The position numbers were made by a program, and so were the translations under genes. A stretch of 64,000 nucleotides of DNA from Leekyejoonella antrihumi (GTDB lineage Bacteria; Actinomycetota; Actinomycetes; Actinomycetales; Dermatophilaceae), in NCBI RefSeq assembly GCF_007845645.1, contig NZ_VCQV01000007.1, positions 1 through 64,000 on the forward strand. Direction: 5' to 3'. Shown in pieces: positions 42,525-51,762 of this stretch; the stretch's first letter is position 1, and the number at the start of each line of letters is the position of its first letter. The notes beneath the pieces were generated by a model. That model was not told the origin of the DNA, made no database searches, and worked only from the letters and a program-made list of their open reading frames with translations.

Positions 42525-43697
42525 TCAGTCGGAGCCGAAGAGGTCGCGGGTGTAGACCTTGTCGGCGACGTCGCGGATCTCGTCGACCAGCCGGTTGGCG
42601 ACAATGACGTCGGCGCGCGCCTTGAACTCGTCCAGGTCGCGGATGACCTGGGAGCCGAAGAAGGTGTCGTCCTTGAGTTCGGGCTCGTAGATGACGATGT
42701 CGACACCCTTGGCATTGATGCGTTTCATGATGCCCTGGACGCTGCTGGCGCGGAAGTTGTCGGAACCGGACTTCATGATCAGGCGGTGGATGCCGACCAC
42801 CGAGGGGTGGCGCGCCAGGATATCGGTGGCGATGAAGTCCTTGCGGGTGGTGTTGGCGCTGACGATGGCGCCGATGAGAGTCTGCGGCACGTCCTGGTAG
42901 TTGGCGAGCAGCTGCTTGGTGTCCTTGGGCAGGCAGTACCCGCCATAGCCGAACGAAGGGTTGTTGTAGTGCCGGCCGATCCGCGGGTCGAGGCCGACCC
43001 CGTCGATGATCTGGCGGGAGTCCAGCCCGTGGGTGATGGCAAAGCTGTCGAGCTCGTTGAAATAGGCGACGCGCATCGCCAGGTAGGTGTTGGCGAACAG
43101 CTTGATCGCCTCGGCCTCGGTGCCGTGGGTGAGCAGGACGGGCGGGTCGTCCTCGGCGGAGCCTTCGACCAGCAGGTCGGCGAACGCGCGACCGTTGTGG
43201 CCGGTGTCGCCGACGACGATTCGGGAGGGGTGCAGGTTGTCGTAGAGTGCGCGCCCCTCGCGCAGGAACTCGGGGGAGAAGATGATCGTGTCGCAGCCCA
43301 GGCGCTGCGACACGGCGCGGGTGAAGCCGACCGGGATGGTGGACTTGATGACCAGCACTGCCGTCCGGTTGAGGGCGTGCACCTGTTCGATGACCTGCTC
43401 GACGCTGGAGGTGTCGAAGTAGTTGGTGACCGGGTCGTAGTCCGTGGGGGTCGCGACCACCACGAAGTCCGCGTCGGCATAGGCCTGACGCGGGTCGGTC
43501 GTGAACGTCAGGCGCAGCTCGTGGTGGGCCAGGTAGTCCTCGATCTCGGGGTCGGCGATCGGGCTGTGACCGGCGGTCAGGGCGGCGACCTTCTCGGCGT
43601 CGATGTCCAGGGCGATGACGTCGTTGTGCTGCGCCAGCAGGATGGCGTTGGACAGGCCGACGTATCCCGTGCCGGCAACTGCGATCTTGGTGTTCAT
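42525..43697 (-). CDS. UDP-glucose 6-dehydrogenase
   Basis: 390 residues. It oxidises UDP-glucose to UDP-glucuronate with two NAD. The NAD site is [20 protein letters not shown], the middle domain contains [20 protein letters not shown], and the catalytic cysteine is in [19 protein letters not shown]. The length is that of the short ugd/KfiD-type enzymes. The ATG at 43697 has AGGACG upstream. Together with the decarboxylase-like enzyme at 37302 it could provide UDP-glucuronate and UDP-xylose to surface-glycan synthesis. It converges with the coaE gene with a 7-nt gap. A related nucleotide-sugar dehydrogenase specificity cannot be excluded. Confidence 0.88.
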   Translation of the reverse strand: MNTKIAVAGTGYVGLSNAILLAQHNDVIALDIDAEKVAALTAGHSPIADPEIEDYLAHHELRLTFTTDPRQAYADADFVVVATPTDYDPVTNYFDTSSVEQVIEQVHALNRTAVLVIKSTIPVGFTRAVSQRLGCDTIIFSPEFLREGRALYDNLHPSRIVVGDTGHNGRAFADLLVEGSAEDDPPVLLTHGTEAEAIKLFANTYLAMRVAYFNELDSFAITHGLDSRQIIDGVGLDPRIGRHYNNPSFGYGGYCLPKDTKQLLANYQDVPQTLIGAIVSANTTRKDFIATDILARHPSVVGIHRLIMKSGSDNFRASSVQGIMKRINAKGVDIVIYEPELKDDTFFGSQVIRDLDEFKARADVIVANRLVDEIRDVADKVYTRDLFGSD

Positions 43698-43815
43698 CGA
43701 CGTCCTGACGCTCAGAGAAGGAGATGGGCGCTGCGCCCCCGCATCCCACAGCATACGGAGCAGTCGTCGATGCGCCGGGCGGACCGCGGATTTGTGCAGT
43801 AATGGTTGGATGCGC

Positions 43816-43838
43816 ACAATAGTTGTATGAGTACAACG
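43816..43838. promoter_or_regulatory. Operator-like palindrome over the marR start codon
   Basis: GTTGTA-TGAG-TACAAC is a perfect inverted repeat of the TTGTA/TACAA type used by MarR repressors, and the marR ATG lies inside it. An overlapping ACAA-TAG-TTGT precedes it. This suggests autoregulation of the marR-MFS pair. Confidence 0.6.
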
Positions 43839-44255
43839 AATGCGACCCCGCAGGCGCTGTGGTTCGCCATGCTGTCGGTGGTGATGGACCATCGCGCGCA
43901 GTGGCGGCGTGCGGTCGAGGACCGGATCGGTATGCCGTTCAGCCGGTATCGGGCGCTGCGCCGGATCGCGGACCGGTCCAGGACCCAGCGCGATCTGGCG
44001 AATTCGCTGGGGGTGGACGCGTCGGCCACCACGGCCATCGTGGCCGATCTCGTCGAGCGCGGCTACATACGACAGGTGCCGCACGCGACGGATCGGCGCT
44101 GCCGGGTGGTCGAGATCACCGACGACGGCGCGACCAGGCTCGCCGAGATCCAGTCCATCCCGGATGGTGTGCCGGAGGTGATGTTCGCGCTCAGCGCCAC
44201 GCAGCAGCGAGACCTCGCCGGGCTGCTGGACGTGCTGCGAACGGCTCAGGCATGA
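43827..44255 (+). CDS. MarR-family transcriptional regulator
   Basis: 142 residues. The winged helix contains the recognition region [20 protein letters not shown] followed by [20 protein letters not shown], the wing with the usual DxR. These dimeric repressors usually control an adjacent efflux gene and release DNA on ligand binding. ATG 43827 lies inside a TTGTA-TACAA palindrome. The stop overlaps the MFS start (ATGA), so the pair is an operon. Ligand unknown. Confidence 0.87.
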   Translation: MSTTNATPQALWFAMLSVVMDHRAQWRRAVEDRIGMPFSRYRALRRIADRSRTQRDLANSLGVDASATTAIVADLVERGYIRQVPHATDRRCRVVEITDDGATRLAEIQSIPDGVPEVMFALSATQQRDLAGLLDVLRTAQA

Positions 44256-45736
44256 CGGCCGCATCCTCGTCAACGCTCGCGCCACACGAGCTCGACCGTC
44301 GACACCGGCTGCTCGTCCTCGGCATCTGCTGCATGAGCCTGTTCGTTGTGGGCATCGACGTCACCGGTGTGAACCTCGCGCTCCCGTCGATCAACAAAGA
44401 TCTGGGAGCGTCGTTCTCCCAGCTGCAGTGGGTCGTCGACGCCTACCTGCTGGTGCTGGCCAGTCTGCTGATGCTTTCGGGATCCGTTGCCGACCGAGTG
44501 GGTCGACGCCGCACCTTCCAGGTCGGCCTGCTGCTCTTCGGCCTGGGTTCGGCGCTGTGCTCACTGTCGACAGGTCCGGCGATGCTGATCTCGGCACGCG
44601 GCCTGCAGGCAATCGGTGGCTCGATGCTGAACCCGGTGGCGATGTCCATCATTACCAACACGTTTCACAATGTGCGGGAGCGTGCCCAGGCCATCGGTGT
44701 CTGGGGCGGCACCATAGGTCTGAGCATGGCCATGGGCCCCGTGGTGGGCGGTGCGCTTGTCGACGCCGTCGGGTGGCGGTCGATCTTCTGGCTCAATGTG
44801 CCGATCGTGCTGCTGGCGGCCCTGCTTGCGGCACGGTTCATTCCCGAGTCGAAGGCTGCGCACGCGCGGCGGTTCGACCCGATCGGTCAGCTGCTGGTCA
44901 TCGTCTTGCTGGCAACCCTCACCTACGGCATCATCGAGGGTCGTGCATCTGGTTGGGGTTCCCCGGTGATCGTCGCGTGTTTCGTCGCTGCGGTACTCTC
45001 GCTCGCGGCTCTGGGTTGGTACGAACCGCGTTGTCGTGAACCGCTGCTCGAGGTCCGGTTCTTCCGCAGTGTGCCGTTCTCGGGGTCGGTCGTCAGCGCG
45101 GTGCTGGGGTTTTCGGCGATGGGTGGCTTTCTCTTCCTCAATACGCTCTATCTGCAGGACTCGAGGGGCTTCTCACCATTCCGCGCGGGTCTGCTCACGC
45201 TTCCCATGGCGGTGATGACAGCCGTATGTGCGCCGATCTCGGGCCGGATCGTCGGGGCAAGAGGCCCGCGGGTGCCCATGCTCGTTGCCGGGGCGGGCAT
45301 CATCGGCTCCGCAGTAATCCTGACGCAGCTGAGCAACACGACGTCACTGTGGGTGCTGGGGCTGGCCTACTTCCTGTTTGGACTGGGTTTCGGCATGCTG
45401 AACGCGCCGATCACCAACACCGCAGTCTCGGGTATGCCCAGGTCGCAGGCGGGTACAGCGTCGGCGATTGCCTCAACGAGTCGTCAGGTCGGATCCTCGC
45501 TCGGTGTGGCGATCTTCGGTGCGATGGTGTTTGCGCGGATGCAGGGTCCGGCGACGAGCGGGCTTGCTCAGGCGAGTCACGTGGGATGGGTGGTGATGGG
45601 TCTGTCCGGCGTGGGACTGCTGATCATGGCACTGGTCACGACCGGCCGTTGGGCCGCGAGGTCCGAGGAGAGTGTGCGTCATTATCTCGTCGACGAACCC
45701 GCCCCTGCGATTCCTGCCCGTTCGGGGGGGTCGTGA
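44252..45736 (+). CDS. MFS drug transporter, DHA2 (14-helix) type
   Basis: 494 residues, about 14 membrane helices. Helix 1 carries [20 protein letters not shown], typical of the DHA2 family (motif D1). Motif A appears as [20 protein letters not shown] and motif C as [20 protein letters not shown]. Such proton antiporters export drugs and other amphipathic compounds. The upstream marR gene overlaps it by 4 nt. The specificity cannot be predicted. Confidence 0.88.
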   Translation: MTAASSSTLAPHELDRRHRLLVLGICCMSLFVVGIDVTGVNLALPSINKDLGASFSQLQWVVDAYLLVLASLLMLSGSVADRVGRRRTFQVGLLLFGLGSALCSLSTGPAMLISARGLQAIGGSMLNPVAMSIITNTFHNVRERAQAIGVWGGTIGLSMAMGPVVGGALVDAVGWRSIFWLNVPIVLLAALLAARFIPESKAAHARRFDPIGQLLVIVLLATLTYGIIEGRASGWGSPVIVACFVAAVLSLAALGWYEPRCREPLLEVRFFRSVPFSGSVVSAVLGFSAMGGFLFLNTLYLQDSRGFSPFRAGLLTLPMAVMTAVCAPISGRIVGARGPRVPMLVAGAGIIGSAVILTQLSNTTSLWVLGLAYFLFGLGFGMLNAPITNTAVSGMPRSQAGTASAIASTSRQVGSSLGVAIFGAMVFARMQGPATSGLAQASHVGWVVMGLSGVGLLIMALVTTGRWAARSEESVRHYLVDEPAPAIPARSGGS

Positions 45737-45769
45737 GGTCGCCGCGAGGCGCCGCGGACCGGTGCCGTC

Positions 45770-45775
45770 TACGGT
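45770..45775 (+). promoter_or_regulatory. -10 box of lplA, probable leaderless start
   Basis: TACGGT lies 6 nt before the ATG at 45782 within GTCTACGGT, the same arrangement as at uvrB. Confidence 0.45.
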
Positions 45776-45781
45776 GGGCGT

Positions 45782-46831
45782 ATGCGTGGTGAGTACAAGG
45801 TCGTCGGTGGCAAGCTGGTTGCGGTCGAGGTAGCGGTCGACAACGACCGCCTGTCGAGGGTGTCCGTCTCCGGCGACTTCTTCCTGGAACCGGACGAGGC
45901 GCTCGAGGACATCGATGCGGCACTGACCGGTATGCCGGCCGCAGCCTCGGTCGACCAGCTCGCGCATGCGATCACCGGGGCGCTCGATCCGTCGGTGCGG
46001 CTGATCGGGTTCAGCCCGGAGGCGGTCGGGATCGCGGTGCGGCGCGCGCTCGGACATGCGACCCGCTGGGAGGACTACACCTTCGATGTGATCCCGGCGA
46101 CCGTGCTGCCTCCCGTGATGCACGTGGCCTTGGACGAGGTCATCTCCCAGGAGGTCGCCGCAGGCGTGCGGCCGCCGACGATGCGCTTCTGGGACTGGGA
46201 CTCGCCGCTGGTGGTCATCGGTTCGTTCCAGTCGTACAAGAACGAGATCGATGCCGACGGCGCCGTGCGGCACGGGATCGACGTGGTGCGACGAATCTCC
46301 GGTGGCGGTGCGATGTTCATGGAGCCGGGCAACTGCATCACCTACTCGCTCGTCGTGCCGACCTCACTGGTCGAGGGCCTGTCCTTCGAGCGGTCGTATG
46401 CCTTCCTCGACGAGTGGGTGCTCGCGGCGCTCGCTGACATCGGCGTCAATGCCCGATACGTGCCCCTGAACGACATCGCCTCCGACAACGGAAAGATCGG
46501 CGGTGCCGCACAGAAGAGGTTCGCGGCCGGTGCCGTGCTGCACCACGTGACCATGTCCTACGACATCGACGCGGACAAGATGGTGGAGGTGCTGCGGATC
46601 GGCCGGGAGAAGATGTCGGACAAGGGCACCAAGAGCGCAAACAAGCGGGTGGACCCGATGCGGTCGCAGACCGGCATGTCCCGGGCCGACATCCTGGCCG
46701 CGTTCCAGGGGTCGTTCATGCGGCGCTACGTGGGCACGCTCTCGTCCTACCGGGACGACGAGCTCGCAGAGGCGCAGCGGCTGGTCAGCGAGAAGTTTGG
46801 TCGCGCGGAGTGGACGCATCGGGTGCCGTGA
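45782..46831 (+). CDS. lplA: Lipoate-protein ligase with accessory domain at the N-terminus
   Basis: 349 residues. It attaches lipoate to the E2 and H proteins of 2-oxoacid dehydrogenases and glycine cleavage. Residues 1-90 (GEYKVVGGKLVAVEVAVDND, VSGDFFLEPDEALEDIDAAL) resemble the small accessory domain that follows the catalytic domain in E. coli LplA. The catalytic domain comes second: DVVRRISGGGAMFMEPGNC (RRxSGGG) and SDNGKIGGAAQKRFAAGAVL, which contains the catalytic Lys. This permuted order occurs in other actinobacteria and archaea (recalled). The gene has its own TACGGT promoter box. Confidence 0.85.
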   Translation: MRGEYKVVGGKLVAVEVAVDNDRLSRVSVSGDFFLEPDEALEDIDAALTGMPAAASVDQLAHAITGALDPSVRLIGFSPEAVGIAVRRALGHATRWEDYTFDVIPATVLPPVMHVALDEVISQEVAAGVRPPTMRFWDWDSPLVVIGSFQSYKNEIDADGAVRHGIDVVRRISGGGAMFMEPGNCITYSLVVPTSLVEGLSFERSYAFLDEWVLAALADIGVNARYVPLNDIASDNGKIGGAAQKRFAAGAVLHHVTMSYDIDADKMVEVLRIGREKMSDKGTKSANKRVDPMRSQTGMSRADILAAFQGSFMRRYVGTLSSYRDDELAEAQRLVSEKFGRAEWTHRVP

Positions 46832-46941
46832 CCCGAGACCGGGCTGGACTAGGCAAAGCTGCCCCCTTTTGCCGATCGCGGATTCGATCAGCGGATCAAG
46901 CTGATCCAGCCCGGACGGGAGCGACATCCGGTGGTGCAACG

Positions 46942-47208
46942 GTGAGCGGGGCGCGGCGTCGAGCAACTCTGGTGGCCCGGATCACGGCGGCGGCAGTCAT
47001 CGTCTTACTGCTGGTCCTGGTCGGTACCGGACACCTCGGCGGCACCTCATCCGGACGAGTCGCCCAGCTCACGAGGGTCACGCCCACCATCGCCTGGGTG
47101 GGCCTGGGCACCACCCTCACCGCGACCGTGCCCATCACTGTCCACGCGCAAACGGCGGGCCCGCCGTCGGTAACCGAGACTGCCCGATCACCCGGTAGCT
47201 GCCGTTGA
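46942..47208 (+). CDS. Possible small membrane protein
   Basis: An 88-codon frame from GTG 46942 with one clear helix, ARITAAAVIVLLLVLVGTGH, after a basic start (SGARRRAT), then a low-complexity extracytoplasmic part. No ribosome binding site or family was seen. It may be the start of a truncated membrane protein or an accidental frame. Confidence 0.3.
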   Translation: MSGARRRATLVARITAAAVIVLLLVLVGTGHLGGTSSGRVAQLTRVTPTIAWVGLGTTLTATVPITVHAQTAGPPSVTETARSPGSCR

Positions 47209-47219
47209 CTCGGCCCCTC

Positions 47220-47300
47220 ATTTCCCGCCTCACCCCTGCTCGAGATCGCTTTATCTGGGCGTATTTCGCGATTTCGGGCGAGATAACGCGACGTCGCGCG
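47220..47300. repeat. Intergenic hairpin repeat, copy B
   Basis: Matches 9341-9421 over about 80 bp. The core TATTTCGCGATTTCGGGCGA is identical. The stem arms here are ATCGCTTTATCT and AGATAACGCGAC; they differ in sequence from copy A but still largely pair. Confidence 0.7.
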
Positions 47301-47369
47301 ACCATACCCGGCCGCCACGGTTTCTGCTCGACGATCCCGTCCACCCTCCGTGTCGTGGCAGATCATCGC

Positions 47370-48278
47370 CTACTCCCGAGCGTGGCTCTGCACGGTCAGC
47401 GGCCGCGCCTCACCCGGGCGGTCACCCAAGTCGACTGCGGCGTCCCTCGCCAGGATCCAGAGTCCTGTCAGCATCGCGACCAGCGCCAAACCCTCGAGCG
47501 CGATCACGCCCGGGGAGTGGCGGGGAACCTCGTGGAAGAGGAGGTAGCCGAAGACCAACGCCAGCATGCAGTCCACGACGTTGAGAACGGGCATCGAGGA
47601 GGTCAGTCGGGCCGCACGGTAGGCGAACTGGTTGCACGCGACGCCCCCGAGCCCCGCCACCACCAGGACGTAGGCCGGCCAGTTCGCCAGAACGCCTGTC
47701 GCACCGTTCTGCGCGAACTCATCGAGGCACATCTTCAGCAGCACGGCCACGAGGGCGAACAGGATCCCGGCGCCACTGCCGAGCAGAAAGGCCCGCCCCG
47801 TCGGATCGACGATGCAGCGCGCACCGGCGATCGCCGCGCCGGCAACCGCCAGGCAGCCGAGAACCATCAGGAGCGCCACGGGACCCAGCACGGAATACGT
47901 TCCCTTCGACGGAGCCGAGACGACCAGGAAGATGGCCAGTCCGCCGGCCGCCATCAGCACTGCGGCGATCTCCTGGCCCCTTGGCAGCTTTCGGGAGAGG
48001 GCCGCACGCACCGGGACGGCGAGGACGATCCCGCTGATAACCACCGGCTGGACCAGTGCGAGGGGCCCGAAGTGCAGGGCGAGGCCGTGCATCACCAGAG
48101 CGACTGTCCCGAGGACCTGACCGACCAGCCACAACGGCCGCCGAATCAGATGAGCGAGCAAGCCGCCGATTCCGGCCACGCCGGACGGCGCGAGCTCTGC
48201 GGCGTGGTGTTGCACCGACGTGGAGAAAGCCACGGTCAAGGCGCTGAGCAGCGCGCAGGTCACGGCCAGTCCAGTCAT
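47370..48278 (-). CDS. DMT-superfamily transporter (EamA/NIPA-like)
   Basis: 302 residues from the ATG at 48278; an upstream in-frame ATG would add 30 residues. About nine to ten helices, starting GLAVTCALLSALTVAFSTSV, with LALVQPVVISGIVLAVPVRA and SSMPVLNVVDCMLALVFGYL. The two-fold repeat and length fit drug/metabolite transporters, and the N-terminal pattern resembles magnesium NIPA-like members. It is divergent from the Gfo/Idh oxidoreductase gene. The substrate is unknown. Confidence 0.75.
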   Translation of the reverse strand: MTGLAVTCALLSALTVAFSTSVQHHAAELAPSGVAGIGGLLAHLIRRPLWLVGQVLGTVALVMHGLALHFGPLALVQPVVISGIVLAVPVRAALSRKLPRGQEIAAVLMAAGGLAIFLVVSAPSKGTYSVLGPVALLMVLGCLAVAGAAIAGARCIVDPTGRAFLLGSGAGILFALVAVLLKMCLDEFAQNGATGVLANWPAYVLVVAGLGGVACNQFAYRAARLTSSMPVLNVVDCMLALVFGYLLFHEVPRHSPGVIALEGLALVAMLTGLWILARDAAVDLGDRPGEARPLTVQSHARE

Positions 48279-48360
48279 GAAAGTCAATCCTAGAAGGCAC
48301 CCGCCGAACTGGATCGCTTTGGTAGGTTTGCGAAGTGACGAGTCGGCGGGACCAGGCGCT

Positions 48361-49341
48361 GTGAGCACTCTTCCGTTGAGGGTTGCTTTTCTCGGGTGCG
48401 GCTACATCACAGGAGTGCACAGCCGCCATCTGCGGACCCTGCGTGAGACCTGGGTGCCGAGTTACGCGAGCCGGGACGGTGCTCGCGCCGAGGCAGTTCG
48501 GGCCCGATACGGCGGCGAGACGGCCTACCAGGGCTACGAGGCTGCGCTCCGGGATCCACGGATCGATGTCGTGGTGGTTGCGGTGCCCCCGAAGTGGCAC
48601 CGGGAACTCACGCTGGCGGCGGTCGCGTCCGGAAAGCACGTGCTCGTGGAGAAGCCGGCCTTCCTCACCGCCGACACCTACGCAGAGGTGCGCAGCGCAC
48701 GCGACGACCGAGGCATCAGCGTGCTGGTGGGAGAGAACGACCACTACAAGCCGCTGGCCTTGACACTGCGGCGGTTGCTGAAGGAGGACGCCATCGGTGA
48801 ACTGGTGATGGCGAGCTTCACCACGGTGGCGGACAGGCCCAAGGGTGCAGCCGACTGGCGCAACGACGAGGGCCTTGCCGGCGGCGACGCATTCTTCGAA
48901 GAGGGGGTGCACTGGTTGCACCTGGCCGGAAGCCTGGGACCACGCATCGTGCGGATCACTGGCCATCGTCCCTCGCGTGCCTCCGGGATCGCGGGGGCCG
49001 ACCAGCGGGGTCGCAGCCAGCTCGTTGCCTTCGACTACGACACCGGAGCGGTCGGGGCACTGTTCTACTCACGTGAGGTGCCTTCGCTCATGCGTGGCCT
49101 GCGCGTCTCGAAGCTTTACGGCCGCCGCGGCGTGATTACCTTCGAGTCCAATGGCGCCACCGTAGTGGTCCACACTCGCGGCCTTCCTCGGGTGATCCAC
49201 CCGGGCTGGCGTGACATCCGTGGCTACCGGGCGATGTACCTGGACTTCGCGGCCGCGATCTCGTCCGGCGGCCAGCCGCAGATGAGTGTCGAGCGTGCCC
49301 TGGAGGATCACCTGCTGATCGAGCAGGTCTGCGGTGGCTGA
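48361..49341 (+). CDS. Gfo/Idh/MocA-family oxidoreductase
   Basis: 326 residues from GTG 48361. The NAD(P)-binding start is RVAFLGCGYITGVHSRHLRT, followed by VVVAVPPKWHRELTLAAVAS and GKHVLVEKPAFLTADTY, the EKP motif that holds the catalytic Lys. VGENDHYKPLALTLRRLLKE is in the expected substrate position. These enzymes oxidise or reduce sugars, inositols and glycosides. It overlaps the GMC gene by 8 nt, and a VOC gene overlaps that one in turn, so the three are a unit. Substrate unknown. Confidence 0.85.
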   Translation: MSTLPLRVAFLGCGYITGVHSRHLRTLRETWVPSYASRDGARAEAVRARYGGETAYQGYEAALRDPRIDVVVVAVPPKWHRELTLAAVASGKHVLVEKPAFLTADTYAEVRSARDDRGISVLVGENDHYKPLALTLRRLLKEDAIGELVMASFTTVADRPKGAADWRNDEGLAGGDAFFEEGVHWLHLAGSLGPRIVRITGHRPSRASGIAGADQRGRSQLVAFDYDTGAVGALFYSREVPSLMRGLRVSKLYGRRGVITFESNGATVVVHTRGLPRVIHPGWRDIRGYRAMYLDFAAAISSGGQPQMSVERALEDHLLIEQVCGG

Positions 49342-50857
49342 CCCGCACTTCGACGTGGTGATCATCGGAAGCGGTGCCGGCGGAGGGACGATGGCGCGGG
49401 CGCTGTCCGGACGCGACGCCAGCGTCCTGGTGCTGGAGCGCGGGGAGTGGCTTCCTCAGGAGAAGGAGAACTGGGATCCCGCGGAGGTCTGGCGGCATCG
49501 GCGCTACCGCACCGATGAGCGGTGGGTCGACCGCAAGGGTCACAGCTTCGTGCCGTTCATGAACTACACCGTGGGCGGGAACACCAAGTTCTGGGGCGCG
49601 GCGTTGTTCCGGCTCCGGGAGTCGGACTTTGGTCCCGTGCAGTACCCGGACGGAACCTCGCCCGCCTGGCCGATCGACTACGAGACGCTCGCGCCGTGGT
49701 ATGACCGCGCCGAGGAGCTGTACCACGTACACGGCCAGAAGGGGGCCGACCCGACCGAGCCCGACCGCAAGCCCTATCCCCATCTCGCGGTGCCCCACGA
49801 GCCGTTCATCGCTCAGATGGTGGACCGACTGACTGACCTCGGGGTTGGTGCCTTTCCGCTTCCGCTGGGGCTGATCAACCCCGCGGAGCCGGGAGGCTGC
49901 TTGCTGTGCGACACGTGCAACTCCTTTCCGTGCCTGCTGCGCGCCAAGAGCGACGCCGACACCTGTGGCATGACACCGGCACTGGAGTCCGACAACGTTG
50001 CGCTCTGGACCGGGGCGCGGGCCGAACGGTTGTTGACCGACGCGTCCGGTCGGTGCGTCACCGGCGTGCAGGTGAACCGGCGCGGCGAAAGGATGCGGCT
50101 CACCGCGGGAACGGTTGTGCTGGCGGCGGGCGCCGTGAATTCCGCGGCCCTGCTCCTGGACAGCCCCACCCACGGTCATCCGGGCGGTTTGGCGAACAGC
50201 TCAGGCCTGGTCGGGCGCCACTACATGGCCCACATCTCGACCATGATGGAGGCGTTCTACCCGTTCCAGATCAACCCCACGTCGTTCCAGAAGACGGTAG
50301 GCATCCACGACTTCTACCTCCCGGGCCACGGCCGGTCCTACCCCCTGGGGGCCATCCAGTCTCAGGGGCGGGCCCACGCAGCGATCGTCAAGGCCGTGAT
50401 GCCGGGTGTGCCCATGTGGGCCGCCGATGCGTGGGTCCGACACGGCGTCGACTGGCTCGCCTTGACCGAGGACCTTCCCGATCCGGAGAACCGCGTGTCG
50501 CTCACCACGGACGGTCGGATCAGTCTGAGCTACCGGCACAACAACCTGCAGGTGCACCGTGAGCTGGTCCGGGAGGCGGTGCGGATGATGCGGCGCCTCG
50601 GCTCATCGGGCGTCGTGCGCCATAGGTTCAAGAACGCGAACACCACCCACCAGTGCGGCACCCTGCGCTTCGGTGAGGATCCGCGGACATCGGTTCTCGA
50701 CCCCTACTGCCGCACCCATGACATCGAGAATCTCTTCGTCACCGACTCGTCCTTCTTCCCGTCCTCGGCCGCCGTCAATCCCGGCCTCACCGTGATTGCC
50801 CAGACGTTGCGTGTCGCCGATCACCTGCTCGCCACCGACCTCGAGAGGCCTGCATGA
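49334..50857 (+). CDS. GMC-family FAD oxidoreductase
   Basis: 507 residues from GTG 49334. The FAD-binding start is DVVIIGSGAGGGTMARALSG. The substrate domain and C-terminus carry THQCGTLRFGEDPRTSVLDP and SSFFPSSAAVNPGLTVIAQT, the usual C-terminal GMC signature with His and Asn positions. A Cys-rich stretch (GGCLLCDTCNSFPCLLRAKS) is noteworthy. GMC enzymes oxidise alcohols and sugars. No signal peptide or heme subunit was seen, so it is probably cytoplasmic. Its neighbours suggest a sugar or cyclitol pathway, which is inference. Confidence 0.87.
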   Translation: MADPHFDVVIIGSGAGGGTMARALSGRDASVLVLERGEWLPQEKENWDPAEVWRHRRYRTDERWVDRKGHSFVPFMNYTVGGNTKFWGAALFRLRESDFGPVQYPDGTSPAWPIDYETLAPWYDRAEELYHVHGQKGADPTEPDRKPYPHLAVPHEPFIAQMVDRLTDLGVGAFPLPLGLINPAEPGGCLLCDTCNSFPCLLRAKSDADTCGMTPALESDNVALWTGARAERLLTDASGRCVTGVQVNRRGERMRLTAGTVVLAAGAVNSAALLLDSPTHGHPGGLANSSGLVGRHYMAHISTMMEAFYPFQINPTSFQKTVGIHDFYLPGHGRSYPLGAIQSQGRAHAAIVKAVMPGVPMWAADAWVRHGVDWLALTEDLPDPENRVSLTTDGRISLSYRHNNLQVHRELVREAVRMMRRLGSSGVVRHRFKNANTTHQCGTLRFGEDPRTSVLDPYCRTHDIENLFVTDSSFFPSSAAVNPGLTVIAQTLRVADHLLATDLERPA

Positions 50858-51378
50858 AGGTGCACTCGTTCAGCCATGTCGCGATCACCGTCGCGGACTT
50901 CAACCGCACCGTGCGGTTCTACAACGACGTCTTCGGCGCCCCGGTCGTGGGAGTCAACTGCAACCACGACCCCGAGCGGCTACGCACATTCTTCGGCGTC
51001 CAGAGCGCGGCACCCGAGCTGAAGATCGGCTGGATCCGGGTGCCCGGAGGGGCCACCATCGAGGTCTTCGAGTTCCGGCCGACCGGGCCTGGGCAGGAGG
51101 TGCAGTGGAACCGGCCCGGCCTGACCCATCTGTCCTTCAACGTCCGCGGAACGGCCCGGTGGCACGACTATCTCATCGGCAAGGGCGTCGAGATTCTCAC
51201 CGTGCCCGAGCAGTCACCCAAGGGCCACACGTTCTTCTTCGTCAAAGACCCCGACGGGAACCTGATCGAGCTGATCGACAACGGGCACATGCGCCCGGTC
51301 CTGAAGTGGCTGGGGCCTCTCGGAGGCAGAGTCTTCCGACACACGCTCTACCGGAAGTACTACAGGCAGAACTGGTAG
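50854..51378 (+). CDS. VOC (glyoxalase/dioxygenase fold) protein
   Basis: 174 residues. The two beta-alpha-beta-beta-beta halves start with SFSHVAITVADFNRTVRFYN and LTHLSFNVRGTARWHDYLIG. FVKDPDGNLIELIDNGHMRP provides the Glu metal ligand, and the His residues at the starts of each half complete a metal site. The basic Tyr-rich tail (RHTLYRKYYRQNW) is unusual. The ATG overlaps the GMC stop (ATGA). It may be an isomerase or lyase acting on the oxidised product of the two upstream enzymes. Confidence 0.82.
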   Translation: MKVHSFSHVAITVADFNRTVRFYNDVFGAPVVGVNCNHDPERLRTFFGVQSAAPELKIGWIRVPGGATIEVFEFRPTGPGQEVQWNRPGLTHLSFNVRGTARWHDYLIGKGVEILTVPEQSPKGHTFFFVKDPDGNLIELIDNGHMRPVLKWLGPLGGRVFRHTLYRKYYRQNW

Positions 51379-51762
51379 TCGATCGGCAAAACGGGGATGA
51401 CCAACTCGAACCCTCGACCATGCCGTCGCCGTGGTCTCCTCGTGGGAGCGGCGCAGTCGGTCCCACGGAAGGGTTCGCAGCGCGACTTCGAAGGTCTGCA
51501 GTCGGAGCAGGTGGGCGTTGCGCCAGTAGGTTGCAGCGGCCTCATCGACCGCGGCAGCCTCCTGCTTGCTTGCTGCAGCGGAGCCAGTCGCTCCTGCATG
51601 TCGCAAATCATGCCAGGCATCGAGCGTCTCGACTTCTTCCGTGAGTCAACCGCCCACGACAAGGCCGACATCGCCTTCGGTTGAGTACGAAATCTGTCGA
51701 TCGATCGATCGACTGGCAGACTGGGAGGTGTTCCCGGCGGCTCGTACTGATCGAGGTGTGTC
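51379..51762. other. Intergenic stretch, possibly remnant coding on the reverse strand
   Basis: The reverse strand encodes an open helical stretch of about 85 residues with no start and no known domain (WRNAHLLRLQTFEVALRTLP). Its 5' part is lost in a run of CGATCGATCGATCG near 51695. It also holds the phosphoesterase promoter region. No gene is supported. Confidence 0.4.

Larger units (their letters stand above)
46832..47369. other. Gene-poor interval containing hairpin repeat copy B
   Basis: Between lplA and the DMT transporter. Apart from the doubtful small membrane protein and the repeat at 47220-47300, nothing recognisable is present. Confidence 0.4.

Noticed and set aside
51695-51712. 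CGATCGATCGATCG run as a repeat array or origin element
   Set aside because: It is only about three and a half units and there are no DnaA-box clusters or other origin features around it.
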